A stretch of 64,000 nt of DNA from an uncultured Eubacteriales bacterium (GCA_905198155.1 CAJKBQ010000008.1:28660-92659), one strand, 5' to 3'; positions 26,562 to 36,580 are shown, numbered from the stretch's first letter. Numbers and translations: made by a program. Notes: a model not told the origin generated them from the letters alone.

Positions 26562-27458
26562 TTACGGCAGGAACAGCTGAATCGCGTCGGGACGGTTGCA
26601 AACGGTGATATGCGCGGCGCCGTCGGCGCGTTCGCCGTCCAGTGTCCAGCTGATTTTGGGGTCGGCATCGATTTCGATCCGGTGGGCGCTGCGGAATGTG
26701 ATGCAGTTGGACGTGTCGTACCGCTTGCTGTTGAGCGCAGCGAGCATTTGCGCCAGCTCCACCAGATCCACCGGCAGCCGGATCAGCAGCAGCTCCAGCA
26801 GCCCGTCGTTCATGTCCACCACACTGGGGTCCAGCTTCAGCAGGCCGCCAAGCGAGGTGGAATTGCTGACGGCACCGAAGATGTAGTCGCCTTCCAGCTG
26901 TTCGCCGCCGTCGATTTGCAGGCGCATATGGGTCGAGCGGATGTTCGGCAGGTCTTTCATGCCTTCCAATATATAAGCCAGATGCCCAAGCGAGTTTTTG
27001 ACCGATTGGGGCGTTGCGTACGACGCGCGGGTAAATGCGCCGAACGACGCGACATAGATGAACAGCCGCCCGTTGAATTCGCCGACGTCCAGCGCGTGCG
27101 GGTGCCCGGCGGCGATGATCTGCGCGGCGTCGCTCATATCTCCGGGCAGGCCGAGGCTGCTGGCAAAGTCGTTGGTAGATCCGGCGGGCAGGTAGCCGAG
27201 GGGGGTGGAAAATCCGCCGGCGTGCATCCCGGCGACCACTTCGTTGAGTGTGCCGTCGCCGCCGACGGCGACCACCACGTCGTAATCCCCGCCGTATTGC
27301 TGCGCCAGGCGGGTGCCGTCACCGGATTTTTCGGTGAGCAGCACGGTACAGCGGTACCCGCCCGATTGCAGCACGCCGATCACGGCACCCAGCGCGCGCA
27401 CGGCGTGCCGCTGACCGGCACAGGGATTCACGATCATCAACAAATTCCGATTGAACAA
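26562..27458 (-). CDS. Diacylglycerol/lipid kinase family protein
   Basis: 298 residues of the DAGK catalytic (YegS/DgkB) family, which phosphorylates diacylglycerol or related lipids at the membrane. The opening strand LMIVNPCAGQ, the nucleotide-binding VAVGGDGTLNEV and the PLGYLPAGSTNDFASSLGLP segment are all intact. TTG 27458 is chosen as the start: it lies seven bases after AAAAGGAGCG, while the more upstream ATG 27500 has no ribosome site. DAG recycling during lipoteichoic acid synthesis is the usual role. Confidence 0.9.
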   Translation of the reverse strand: MFNRNLLMIVNPCAGQRHAVRALGAVIGVLQSGGYRCTVLLTEKSGDGTRLAQQYGGDYDVVVAVGGDGTLNEVVAGMHAGGFSTPLGYLPAGSTNDFASSLGLPGDMSDAAQIIAAGHPHALDVGEFNGRLFIYVASFGAFTRASYATPQSVKNSLGHLAYILEGMKDLPNIRSTHMRLQIDGGEQLEGDYIFGAVSNSTSLGGLLKLDPSVVDMNDGLLELLLIRLPVDLVELAQMLAALNSKRYDTSNCITFRSAHRIEIDADPKISWTLDGERADGAAHITVCNRPDAIQLFLP

Positions 27459-27562
27459 GCAAAATCGCTCCTTTTGCGGGCAAATCACGGTTTTTTGCAC
27501 TGGATTTTGCGGAGTACAAAAAAACGTCAGTTTCCGCGCTTGCCGCGTGATATACTGTGTTT

Positions 27563-27591
27563 ATTATACGCGAAGCAGTACCGAAAGGCAA
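27563..27591 (-). promoter_or_regulatory. Promoter of the lipid kinase gene
   Basis: Minus-strand TTGCCT (27591-27586), 17 bp, TATAAT (27568-27563). The rest of the gap to 27783 is A/T-rich and shows no gene. Confidence 0.75.
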
Positions 27592-27782
27592 GGGTCTGCC
27601 GGGATTTTTTATATATAAATTTTCCGGCTTTTTTCCGGCGTTCAAAAACCGGACGCGATTCCGAAAAAAACACGACGCACAAATTATTTTCTTTCACCAA
27701 AAAAACCGCATCGGAATGCGATTTTCAGCAGCGATATGTGTTTTTTTGTACTGAAAAAAACGCCGATGTCAAATTTGCGGGA

Positions 27783-27811
27783 TTGCAATTTGCCGGGGGG
27801 TATGCTATCAT
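27783..27811 (+). promoter_or_regulatory. Promoter of sugar ABC transporter 2
   Basis: TTGCAA (27783-27788), 17 bp, TATCAT (27806-27811), with TG one base before the -10 (extended -10). Confidence 0.75.
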
Positions 27812-27913
27812 GGAGCCACGCTCAACGCGAACCGGCAGTCCGGCCGCGGGCAGCGAAGACGGTTTCTCACAAATTTTCCCGAAATCTAAACTTAACGAAA
27901 GAGGAGTGTTCCC

Positions 27914-28885
27914 ATGAGTTCAGTAACGCACAGCGCACAGGCGCGGGTCGCGCTGCACAAGCGCAACACGTTTGCCGGGCGCGTGGCGAAGCGGCTGCGT
28001 GAAGCGGCTTCGTGCTGGCAGCTGTATGTACTGCTGCTGCCGGCGGTGGCCGCGGTGGCGCTGTTCCACTACGCACCGTTTTATGGCATTCAGATCGTAT
28101 TCAAAAACTTCCGGTCCAGCTTAGGGATTGCAGGAAGCGAATGGGTGGGGCTGAAAAATTTCATCCGGTTCCTGACGTACCCCGACTTTTGGAAGGTGGT
28201 CACCAACACGCTGTCGATCAGCCTGTATTCGCTGGCGACGTTCCCGATCGCCGTGATCCTGGCGCTGCTGCTGAACGAAGTGCGCGTCACATGGTTCAAA
28301 AAGACGGTGCAGATGATCACCTACGCGCCGCACTTTATCTCGACGGTGGTCATCGTTGCGATGCTGAACCTGTTTATGGCGCGGAGCAACGGTCTGTTCA
28401 ACAATATCATCGCGCATTTCGGCGGCGAACGGATCGACTTCCTCGGCACGGCATCGATGTTTAACGATATTTATGTATGGTCGGGCGTATGGCAAGGCAT
28501 GGGATGGGGCTCGATCATTTACATGGCGGCGCTGGCAGGCGTTCCGCAGGAGCTGATCGAAGCGTCCCGCATCGACGGCGCCAACCGGATCCAGATTGTG
28601 TGGTACATCAATATCCCGACGATTTTGCCCACAATTATGACGATGCTGATCCTCAGCACGGGGAGCGTGCTGTCGGTCGGGTTTGAAAAAGTGTATTTGA
28701 TGCAAAACTCCCTGAACCTGAGCGCGTCCCGCATCATTTCGACGTATGTGTACGAAATGGGCATCGGCAAGTCGCAGTTCAGTTACTCGGCGGCCATCGG
28801 CCTGTTCAACAACGTGGTCAACATCATCGTGATCTCGCTGGTGAATGCGCTGTCCAAACGGCTGACCAAGGTCGGGCTGTTCTGA
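27914..28885 (+). CDS. Sugar ABC transporter permease, LplB type (system 2)
   Basis: 323 residues, six predicted membrane helices, a Lys/Arg-rich cytoplasmic start, and the EAA loop with LIEASRIDGANRIQIVWYIN near residue 215. The YAPFYGIQIVFKNF segment after helix 1 is typical of LplB-type permeases. ATG 27914 follows AGAGGAG. It is the first gene of a compact permease-permease-lipoprotein operon (gaps of 28 and 108 bases). As with system 1, no ATPase gene accompanies it. Confidence 0.93.
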   Translation: MSSVTHSAQARVALHKRNTFAGRVAKRLREAASCWQLYVLLLPAVAAVALFHYAPFYGIQIVFKNFRSSLGIAGSEWVGLKNFIRFLTYPDFWKVVTNTLSISLYSLATFPIAVILALLLNEVRVTWFKKTVQMITYAPHFISTVVIVAMLNLFMARSNGLFNNIIAHFGGERIDFLGTASMFNDIYVWSGVWQGMGWGSIIYMAALAGVPQELIEASRIDGANRIQIVWYINIPTILPTIMTMLILSTGSVLSVGFEKVYLMQNSLNLSASRIISTYVYEMGIGKSQFSYSAAIGLFNNVVNIIVISLVNALSKRLTKVGLF

Positions 28886-28913
28886 GCAGACGGAAAGGAG
28901 CGTTTGGGCAACT

Positions 28914-29807
28914 ATGAAGCAAAGCAAAGGCGATATCGCCTTCGACGTGGTCGTAATCATCCTGCTGACACTGATCCTGCTGATTATGATCTACCCGATG
29001 TACTTTATTTTGATCGCGTCGATCTCCGACCCGGGGCTGGTGGTCAGCGGAAAGGTGTTCCTGTACCCGCGGAAGGTGACGATGGAATCGTACCAGATGG
29101 TGTTTGAAACGAAGTCGATTTGGACCGGATACCTGAACACAGTGATTTACACCGTGCTGGGCACCATGTACAACCTGTGTACCCTGATCCCCGCGGCGTA
29201 TGTAATGAGCAAGAAAAACCTCCCGGGGCGCGGATTTTTCTCGATGTTTTTCTTCATCACGATGTACTTTGGCGGCGGGATGATCCCCACTTATTTGTTG
29301 ATGAAAAACCTGGGACTGCTGGACACGCGGTGGGTGCTGATCCTTGGCAGCGTCAGCTGCTACAACCTGATTGTGGCGCGGCAGTATTACCAGAATTCGA
29401 TCCCCGAAAGCCTTTACGAAGCGGCGCGGATCGACGGCGCATCGGAGTTCAAGTGCTTTTTCCGGATTGCGCTGCCGCTGTCCTCCTCGATCATCGCGGT
29501 GATGACGCTGTTCCACGCCGTCGGCCACTGGAACAGTTACTACAACGCGCTGCTGTATGTCCACAAAGCAGATTATTACCCGCTGCAGCTGATCCTGCGC
29601 GAGATTCTGCTGCTGAACCAGAACGTGCTGGAAGGCGCCATCCTCGACGACCCGGACGCCGCAACATGGGCGATTCGGCGGATGTGGATTGCAGAGTCGA
29701 TGAAATATTCGATCATCTTTATCTCCTGCGCGCCGCTGTTGGTCGCGTACCCGTTCGTGCAGAAGTATTTCGTCAAAGGCGTGATGATCGGGTCGGTGAA
29801 AGGCTGA
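28914..29807 (+). CDS. Carbohydrate ABC transporter permease, YtcP/LplC type (system 2)
   Basis: 297 residues with six predicted membrane helices, the EAA loop LYEAARIDGASEFKCFFRIA near residue 178 and the family-typical end KYFVKGVMIGSVKG. It forms the channel with the permease at 27914. ATG 28914 lies after GGAAAGGAG at a somewhat long distance. Confidence 0.93.
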   Translation: MKQSKGDIAFDVVVIILLTLILLIMIYPMYFILIASISDPGLVVSGKVFLYPRKVTMESYQMVFETKSIWTGYLNTVIYTVLGTMYNLCTLIPAAYVMSKKNLPGRGFFSMFFFITMYFGGGMIPTYLLMKNLGLLDTRWVLILGSVSCYNLIVARQYYQNSIPESLYEAARIDGASEFKCFFRIALPLSSSIIAVMTLFHAVGHWNSYYNALLYVHKADYYPLQLILREILLLNQNVLEGAILDDPDAATWAIRRMWIAESMKYSIIFISCAPLLVAYPFVQKYFVKGVMIGSVKG

Positions 29808-29915
29808 TCCGGCGGCGCACGAAAAATCATTCGGTCTGTCGGCGGCGGCGCAGCCCCAACCAACTGCTGCGCCGACGCCTGCAAGATAAAAATCTTTTTT
29901 GAAGGAGCAACAACC

Positions 29916-31667
29916 ATGAAACACACGGCAAAGAAAGTCCTCTGCCTGGCACTGGCGCTCGTTTTGGTACTGGCGCTGGCGGCCTGCGCAAAGACCCCCA
30001 CGTCCAGCACGGCGCCCACGCCGTCGCAGGGCACGACCTCCCAGACGGAAAGCAAACTTCCGGAGTGGCTGAATCTCGACGGGTATCACCCGATCGTGAA
30101 GAAGGGCACCGACAAGTCCATCAGCTTTACGATTTTTGTGAATTCGGATTACTCCAATGATTGGCAAAACCGTTACTACTGGAAAGCGATGGAGCAGATT
30201 TTGAACATCCGCTGCGACGTGACGCAGGTGCTGTCTTCGGCGGGGCCTGACACCATCAGCACGATGTTCGCGTCCGACACGCTGAAAGACGTGACAATTG
30301 GTCAGCGGCTGACGCCGGATCAGCAGGTGCTGTACGGCCAGACCGAGCACCAGATCGTCAACCTGAAAGAGTATTTCAGCGAAGAACTGACCCCGGCGAT
30401 TGCAGCGATCTTCAAAGAGTATCCGCACATCGAAGCCGGTCTGACCCTGCCGGACGGCGGTATGTATGCGTTCCCGTATATCAATGAAATCAAAAACCCG
30501 GTCAACTACACCAGACGTTATATCCGCAAAACGTGGATGGAAGAACAGAAGCTTGAAATGCCGAAAACGCTCGACGAACTGACCAAAGTGCTGCAGGCGT
30601 TCAAAAAAGCGTATCCGGATTCGATCCCGATGGGCGGCGGCTTTGCGTATGCCAACCCCAGCTCCATCATCCTGAACGCGCTCGGCGTGATCACGACCAA
30701 CTCCAAGGGCGAAGCCGCGGCGGTGCGCAACGGCGAGATCATCATCCCGGCGGGCGACAAAGAAGTGTGGACGGCGTACGTCAAGACGATGGCGCAGTAC
30801 TACGCGGAAGGCCTGATCAGCCAGGACTTCTACACGCTGGACAACACGCAGGTTTCGGCCGAAGCAACGGCCGGCAAATACGGCATCATCGGTGAACTCG
30901 ATCCGTTTGTGGTCTGCCCGGCGGAAGCGATGTTCCAGCAGTACACCTGCCTGGCGCCGCTGACCAGCGAACTGTGCAGCAAGGCGTTTGCGGCGAAAAG
31001 CTGCAACTATTCCAACGGCGGATGCTTTGTGTCCGTGAAAGCGGAAAACAAAGAACTGATCATGCGCTGGGCGGACTGGATGCTCACGTCCGAAGGCACC
31101 AACGCTGCATGGGTCGGCGCGAACAAGAACGACAAGGAAATGATGCTCGACGGTTACGGCGGCTGGTATGTGAACGATCAGTACAGCCGTGTGGACGTGG
31201 AACGCGTGGACGTTGCGGGCGGCACCGACAAATACCCGAACTCGTTGATTTATCTGCGCAGCAAGGTCGCCGGATTCGACATGGGCTCCCTGGGCACCAC
31301 GATCGGTGAAAACGTCTACCGTCAGAAACTGTCCGGTCTGAAAATCCTCGACTACTACGATCAGTACAAACTGTCTACTGACAACGGCGACTTCTACTGG
31401 CGCGTATCCACCATGGAACAGCTCGACCCGGTGCAGATTTCCTGCCTGCCGCTGGCGTTCTTCGACGAAGAGACCTCCGACAAAGTGACCGAACTGTCCA
31501 CCGCGCTGAACGACTACATCGAAAACCAGACGGCGCTGTTCGTCACCGGCAAACAGCCGCTCGACAAGTTCGACGATTACTTCAAGGGCCTCGAAGAGCG
31601 CGGCTTCTCCGACTACCTGAAATACTATCAGGAAGCGTACGCGGAAGCGGTCAAGTCGTACAAATAA
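29916..31667 (+). CDS. Sugar-binding lipoprotein of ABC transporter 2
   Basis: 583 residues. The signal peptide has a hydrophobic core LALALVLVLALAAC with lipobox LAAC and the modified cysteine at residue 24; a Ser/Thr/Pro linker follows to about residue 45. The mature protein is an LplA-class extracellular solute-binding protein of the large oligosaccharide type. It starts like the system 1 lipoprotein (CAKTP after the cysteine) but otherwise differs, so the two systems should bind different sugars. GAAGGAGC is the ribosome site. Confidence 0.92.
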   Translation: MKHTAKKVLCLALALVLVLALAACAKTPTSSTAPTPSQGTTSQTESKLPEWLNLDGYHPIVKKGTDKSISFTIFVNSDYSNDWQNRYYWKAMEQILNIRCDVTQVLSSAGPDTISTMFASDTLKDVTIGQRLTPDQQVLYGQTEHQIVNLKEYFSEELTPAIAAIFKEYPHIEAGLTLPDGGMYAFPYINEIKNPVNYTRRYIRKTWMEEQKLEMPKTLDELTKVLQAFKKAYPDSIPMGGGFAYANPSSIILNALGVITTNSKGEAAAVRNGEIIIPAGDKEVWTAYVKTMAQYYAEGLISQDFYTLDNTQVSAEATAGKYGIIGELDPFVVCPAEAMFQQYTCLAPLTSELCSKAFAAKSCNYSNGGCFVSVKAENKELIMRWADWMLTSEGTNAAWVGANKNDKEMMLDGYGGWYVNDQYSRVDVERVDVAGGTDKYPNSLIYLRSKVAGFDMGSLGTTIGENVYRQKLSGLKILDYYDQYKLSTDNGDFYWRVSTMEQLDPVQISCLPLAFFDEETSDKVTELSTALNDYIENQTALFVTGKQPLDKFDDYFKGLEERGFSDYLKYYQEAYAEAVKSYK

Positions 31668-31692
31668 GCAAAATTTCCCACAGCACGACAAG

Positions 31693-31724
31693 AAACGAAG
31701 GGACTCCCCGAGCCCCTTCGTTTT
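31693..31724 (+). terminator. Terminator after ABC transporter 2
   Basis: AACGAAGGG pairs with CCCTTCGTT, then TTTC, right after the lipoprotein gene. Confidence 0.8.
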
Positions 31725-31798
31725 CGCGGGTTCCGGGCGCGATGCGCCTTTTGCGCTCGGGATGATTCGATTGTCCATCGAATTTTGCCGATTACCCA

Positions 31799-31827
31799 TA
31801 GACATCGGCACGTTGATGTGATACAAT
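31799..31827 (+). promoter_or_regulatory. Promoter of the membrane-anchored AraC gene
   Basis: TAGACA (31799-31804), 17 bp, TACAAT (31822-31827). The start of transcription would fall near 31834, which argues against ATG 31838 as the start codon. Confidence 0.7.
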
Positions 31828-31891
31828 AAATACGGGGATGAAAAAATGCGCTTCCGGGGCGGCACCGTTCCGGGCAGGAAGGCGGATTCAG

Positions 31892-34042
31892 ATGCGGAAA
31901 AAGCGAGAAAAGCGAAAAAATGCAGATGCCGAGGGCAGAAGCCTGTTTGCAACGTACATGACAAGCTACATTGGGCTGGCGCTGCTGTCGTGCGCGCTGA
32001 TTGGGACGATGGTATTCGGGTCATTCGTGAATGATTTTATTGATCTCAACAAGACGAATCTGCGCCAGAAGATGACGCTGGCGGCGGACGACCTGCAAAA
32101 TCAGCTGGACGTGATGGAAGGTATCTCGTACACGGTGGCGACCAGCGCGACGTTTTGGCCGTATAATGTGGAAGATAATTACAGTGAACGAGAGATGCTG
32201 GTCGATTTCGAGCGGTTCCGGACGTATTCGCCGATCATCGACGAGTATTTCATGATTTACCTGCGCGATGTGGCAAAGGTGTACCGCTCCACGGCGCGGA
32301 CGTCGCAGACCGCTGCGGTGCTGGAAAGCCTGGAAGCGCAGATGGAAGCGGCGGAGCTGACGGAACAGATTGCCGCGGTGCAGCATTTGACGGTGATCGA
32401 GCTGAATGCGGAAAAGATTCTGGTGTGCTGTCCCATCCGGTTCGCGACGGCGGGACCGAATCCGCCGGGCGCGGTGATTGCGTTTGTGTGCCGCCGCGAC
32501 GTGATTGCGGCGCGCGTGACGACGGTTACAGGCGGGATTTCGGAGTCGTACGAGCTGATGATGGGCGAGCTGATCGTCACGAATGCGCAGGCGCTGAGCG
32601 CGTCGCCGCTGGCGGCAAAGTCGAAGGACGGCGACGTGCGGATGCGGGCGAACGACAACACCGACCGCGTGCTGTTCGGCCTGTCGGCACTGCAAGGCGC
32701 GAATGTGATCTTCTTTATCCTGGGGCTGGTGGTGCTGGTCGGGTTTTCTGTGCTGCTGGCGTTCCGGCATTTTCAGCCGATTCAAAAGCTGAATGAGCAG
32801 CTGGCGCGGGCGCGGGCATCCGCGACGTCCAAAAACGAGCTGAAAAACATCGGCGCGGCGATCCGGGGGATGATGGCGGACAATGAGCGCATCAATGCGC
32901 AGCTGAGCCGCCAGACCGAACAGCTGCGCGTTCAGACCGAATTGCTCCGCAGCCAGACCATCCGCGCGCTGCTCGACGGCAGCTGCGACGAACGGATGCG
33001 CGAACGGCTGTCGCTGCTGCACATTGAGCTGGGCGAGCGACAGCTGGCCGGGCTGCTGGTGCGGTTCCAGTCGGCGCTCAGCGACAAGGCGCTGATGACG
33101 CGTCTGATTCAGCAGATTGAGGATTTGTCCGACGGCGAACAGGATTATTACTGCACGCCGCAGCCGCACGACACCGGGATTGCGGTGATCGCGGCGATGA
33201 GTGACGATTCACGGACGGAGGCGACCGAGATGATTACCGAACTGCTGGCCGCGCAGAATGTGACGGCGGCGGTGCAGTTTGGCGGGGTGTACACGGATCC
33301 GGAGCAGCTGTCGCTGTCGTTTATGGAGGCCAGCGAGACGCTGCAACGGCAGATGGACCCGCACAGTGCGGCGCTGCTGACCGACCGCACAGCCGTTGCG
33401 GGGGAGCTGGTGGAATTCGCGGTGCGCGGCGATCAAGAGCACGTGGCGGAATTGATCGGCCGGCTGCGCGCCGTGCTGCACCGCAGTGCGGATTCGGTGC
33501 TGCTCCAACGGTATGTATATGCAGATTTGGCGGGGCTGGTGGATCGGTCTGCGACCGACGCCGGATGCCCGCTGCCTGCGGACGCCGTCAGTTCGCTGAT
33601 TGCTGCGCCGACGGCCGACCGATACTGCGACAAGCTGATGCAGGTGGCGGCGCAGATCACCGAAGCAGCGGCGCGGCCGCCGGAAGAGTCGGAAGCGCAG
33701 ACCGACGGCGCGCGGCTGATCGCATACATCGACGCACATTTCGCGGAGTACGACCTCAGTTTGGAGAAGCTGTCCGCGCAGTTTAACCTGTCGGTGAGCT
33801 ACCTGAGCCGGTTGATTAAGAAGCTGACGGGTTTCAACTACCGCGATTACGTGATTCGGCTCAAAATCAAGCGCGCGAAGGAGCTGCTGGCGCAGGGGGT
33901 GTCGGTTGCGGAGACCAACGACCTGATCGGATACGCCAATATTTCACACTTTATAAAGACATTCAAAAAAATGGAAGGTGTGACGCCGTCGGTCTATCAG
34001 CGGTCGCACCGCGGCGAGGTTTCGGCCGAGTCCACCGAGTGA
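31892..34042 (+). CDS. Membrane-anchored AraC family regulator
   Basis: 716 residues from ATG 31892, which has GGAAGG ten bases upstream; ATG 31838 would be almost leaderless. Order: basic N-terminus, membrane helix 1 (~27-50), an extracellular Cache-like sensor (~51-285), membrane helix 2 (~286-308), a HAMP-like/coiled-coil linker (~310-370), a middle domain like those of YesN relatives, and a C-terminal AraC DNA-binding domain (~610-705; ETNDLIGYANISHFIKTFKK). No kinase or receiver domain is present, so sensing and DNA binding are in one chain. It directly follows transporter 2 and probably regulates it on binding an external sugar. Confidence 0.9.
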   Translation: MRKKREKRKNADAEGRSLFATYMTSYIGLALLSCALIGTMVFGSFVNDFIDLNKTNLRQKMTLAADDLQNQLDVMEGISYTVATSATFWPYNVEDNYSEREMLVDFERFRTYSPIIDEYFMIYLRDVAKVYRSTARTSQTAAVLESLEAQMEAAELTEQIAAVQHLTVIELNAEKILVCCPIRFATAGPNPPGAVIAFVCRRDVIAARVTTVTGGISESYELMMGELIVTNAQALSASPLAAKSKDGDVRMRANDNTDRVLFGLSALQGANVIFFILGLVVLVGFSVLLAFRHFQPIQKLNEQLARARASATSKNELKNIGAAIRGMMADNERINAQLSRQTEQLRVQTELLRSQTIRALLDGSCDERMRERLSLLHIELGERQLAGLLVRFQSALSDKALMTRLIQQIEDLSDGEQDYYCTPQPHDTGIAVIAAMSDDSRTEATEMITELLAAQNVTAAVQFGGVYTDPEQLSLSFMEASETLQRQMDPHSAALLTDRTAVAGELVEFAVRGDQEHVAELIGRLRAVLHRSADSVLLQRYVYADLAGLVDRSATDAGCPLPADAVSSLIAAPTADRYCDKLMQVAAQITEAAARPPEESEAQTDGARLIAYIDAHFAEYDLSLEKLSAQFNLSVSYLSRLIKKLTGFNYRDYVIRLKIKRAKELLAQGVSVAETNDLIGYANISHFIKTFKKMEGVTPSVYQRSHRGEVSAESTE

Positions 34043-34045
34043 TGC

Positions 34046-34083
34046 AGCAAATCCCCGCAGCAAAACACTGCGGGGATTTGTTG
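34046..34083. terminator. Hairpin between convergent genes
   Basis: CAAATCCCCGCAG pairs with CTGCGGGGATTTG around a 7-base loop. The T-tract is short on both sides, so termination is probable but not certain. Confidence 0.7.
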
Positions 34084-34095
34084 TAAAAAAGAAAA

Positions 34096-36507
34096 TCAAA
34101 TCATCATGTCTCTGCCGACCGTCAGCGCGGTAGCGTCGTATGCGGCGGTCAGCACTTCGTACGGCCCGAAATGCAGCGCCGCCGACCGGCCGTTGATGCA
34201 GAGGGTGCCGTCGCACGGTTCCGCATCATTGTGCACCAGCCGCAGCAGTACCGTGCCGTCGTCCGATTCTTTCATGGCGGCCAGCGAGATATTGCGGTCA
34301 CTGAGCGCAACCGTGAACGGGCGGGCTTTCGTGTGGGACGGCACCGGGAAAACGTTGCTGGCATATGGCGGCCGATTGAATTCCGTCGCCAGCCGATCCA
34401 ACACACATTTCGGTGCGACCGTCAGCCGGAACGCAAAGTTCCGCTCGCCCATATCGATTTTTTTCGTGTAGCGATCCGTCGGCAGCAGCGGCCGGTTTTC
34501 GATCGGATGCGCGCAATAGGTGGCAGTGCGCAGCAGCGACAGTGCAATCACGCCGTCGCGGCACGACGACCCGTATGTCCCGCGGTTCAGCACCGCCAGG
34601 CAATCGCCGGATTCCGGCTGCATCGCGACAAAGCGCTGCGCGACGCACTCTCGGCCGTCCATATACAGCGGCTCCGTGCCGAATGCGCATTGGCCGATGT
34701 ATTGGCCCGCGCGCGCCGTCGGGATTTCCAGCTTAATGATGCGGTTGGCGTCGGCTGCAAACACGTCGGCTCGGATGTCGATTTTCGGTTCAGTTTTGAA
34801 CAGCCGGTATTCCAGCCGGATGCGGGTATGTTCGCAAGCGAAAAACGCTTCGACGCCCAGGTAAATGTCACCGTCCTCGATCACCTGTACCGGCTGCATT
34901 CCCTCGAATATGCCGTCCGGCTGCGTCATCAGCGTAAACGGACGCGGCTGCGTGCCCATCCCGTGCAGTTGGTGTTCGCTCATGCCCCAAGGATCGGCAT
35001 TGTCGTCCAGCATCACCGGCCGGAACGCACCGCCTGCCAGCTGCTCCGTCCCGTTGACGCGGAACGACGTCAGCAGTCCCGTGCGCCGGTCGATTTCTGC
35101 GTGCAAATCCGGTTGATCCAGCACGATCGCATCGTTTTCGTATCTGTGGGGCGGTTCGGCGGGTGCGAACGTTACGCGCACCGAAAACCGCGTGAGCGCC
35201 AAAGGTGCCAGCTTGCCGCGGAATACGATCTTTTTGCGCCAATCCAGCGACAGGTTGCTTTCTTCTTTCACCACTTGGAACGGTACCGGCTGCCCGGCCG
35301 CATCGGTCACGGTAAAGTGCGAAACCTGCTCGGCGGACCAGTTTTGATCCGCCAGCGAAAACTCGCACGCGATATCCGTTTCCCATTCATATGGCTGCGT
35401 GTTCAGTACCAAAATCGGAAATTCTCCGTCCGCAGCCCCCGGCTCGGCGGCCGCCATCGCGAAAAATGCCCGTGCCCGCAGTTGGTTGCAAATTTGCAGC
35501 CCATGCGCCAGCAAATGCAGCCCGTTTTCTTCGCCCGCCTGGATGACCGTACCGGGGAGCACGTCGTGAAATTCGGCGTTCAGCAGGTCTTCGGCGGCTT
35601 CGTTCAGTGCAGCGGTAGGGTATTCGATTAGGCCGCGCTGCGCGGCGGCCGTACACGCGATTTCGGTGGAATACAGCGCGTTTTCCAGCGCGGCGTGCTG
35701 CTGCTTGACGCGCGCCATCGTGGTATAGCATCCGGGCATCGACGTGCGCAGCGATGTGCGATGCACGGCGGTGGGGTGAATCCGTGCGAAAAACGCTTCC
35801 GGGGTGGAGTGAATCAACCGGTACGGTCCGTCTTTTTGCAGCGCCGCAATATCCGTCAGATCTTTTCGTGACGGTCCGCCGCCGTGATTCCCAACGCCCC
35901 ACAGCGCGCATACCACGTCGTGATCGGAAGCTTCCGCTTTGCTGCAAATGGATTTGACCGCTTCGCCCAGCCGAGAAGCGTACCCGCTTTGGGATACCGC
36001 GACCTTAATCCGCGAACCGTCCAGCCCTTCCCACCAAAATTGGTCGTCCGGGATGGGATCATTGCCGGGGCGCCTCAGGATATAACTGTCCTGTCCGCAT
36101 TTTTTTAGGATCTGCGGCAGACCGATGGAGTGCCCGAAGGCGTCGAAGCCGATGGCCGTGGTGGGATGCGCGCCGAATTCGGTTTCAAAGTACCGCTGCC
36201 CCATGCGAATCTGCCGGACGATGCTTTCACCCTGCGGCATATTGCAGTCCGGCTGCAAATACCAGCCGCCCATGATATGCCACTTGCCTTCGGCCACCAG
36301 CTTTTTGATTCGTGCAAACAGTTCCGGCGCATATTCGGCGATATATTTATACAGCGTCACTTCGTTGTGGCAAAATACATAGTCGAATTCATCGCACAGA
36401 TCCGCTGCCGAGCGGAATGTGGACAGCGCGGCCGCCGCACCCTCTTCCCATTCCCATTGCCAAATGGGATCCAAGTGCGCGTTGCAAATCATGTGAACTT
36501 CTTTCAT
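34096..36507 (-). CDS. Alpha-mannosidase-like glycoside hydrolase, family 38
   Basis: 803 residues, cytoplasmic. The GH38 N-terminal catalytic domain opens with CNAHLDPIW, where H11 and D13 bind zinc; the nucleophile is D122 in GFDAFGHS, and the HHxxxGT-like region is replaced by HGGGPSRKDLTD as in some bacterial members. A helical middle domain follows (~280-380), then a long beta-sandwich C-terminal domain (~400-803). The enzyme should cleave alpha-mannosides from N-glycans or yeast mannan; some GH38 members act on other sugars. ATG 36507 follows GGAGG. It is divergent from the esterase operon at 36727, so one control region serves both. Confidence 0.92.
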   Translation of the reverse strand: MKEVHMICNAHLDPIWQWEWEEGAAAALSTFRSAADLCDEFDYVFCHNEVTLYKYIAEYAPELFARIKKLVAEGKWHIMGGWYLQPDCNMPQGESIVRQIRMGQRYFETEFGAHPTTAIGFDAFGHSIGLPQILKKCGQDSYILRRPGNDPIPDDQFWWEGLDGSRIKVAVSQSGYASRLGEAVKSICSKAEASDHDVVCALWGVGNHGGGPSRKDLTDIAALQKDGPYRLIHSTPEAFFARIHPTAVHRTSLRTSMPGCYTTMARVKQQHAALENALYSTEIACTAAAQRGLIEYPTAALNEAAEDLLNAEFHDVLPGTVIQAGEENGLHLLAHGLQICNQLRARAFFAMAAAEPGAADGEFPILVLNTQPYEWETDIACEFSLADQNWSAEQVSHFTVTDAAGQPVPFQVVKEESNLSLDWRKKIVFRGKLAPLALTRFSVRVTFAPAEPPHRYENDAIVLDQPDLHAEIDRRTGLLTSFRVNGTEQLAGGAFRPVMLDDNADPWGMSEHQLHGMGTQPRPFTLMTQPDGIFEGMQPVQVIEDGDIYLGVEAFFACEHTRIRLEYRLFKTEPKIDIRADVFAADANRIIKLEIPTARAGQYIGQCAFGTEPLYMDGRECVAQRFVAMQPESGDCLAVLNRGTYGSSCRDGVIALSLLRTATYCAHPIENRPLLPTDRYTKKIDMGERNFAFRLTVAPKCVLDRLATEFNRPPYASNVFPVPSHTKARPFTVALSDRNISLAAMKESDDGTVLLRLVHNDAEPCDGTLCINGRSAALHFGPYEVLTAAYDATALTVGRDMMI

Positions 36508-36551
36508 GTTGGGTGTCCTCCATTATTAGCTGCAAGTTGATGTATATAAAA

Positions 36552-36580
36552 AGTATATCACATCCGTTTGGGGAATGCAA
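36552..36580 (-). promoter_or_regulatory. Promoter of the GH38 gene
   Basis: Minus-strand TTGCAT (36580-36575), 17 bp, TATACT (36557-36552). Confidence 0.75.

Noticed and set aside
31838..31891. ATG 31838 as start of the membrane-anchored AraC regulator
   Set aside because: The promoter at 31799-31827 would put the transcript start about four bases before it; ATG 31892 has GGAAGG upstream.
28824..32024. 1066-codon open frame on the minus strand
   Set aside because: It is antisense to two transporter genes with clear family matches; long antisense frames are common in GC-rich DNA. Composition (His, Arg, Gln, Val) shows no domain.
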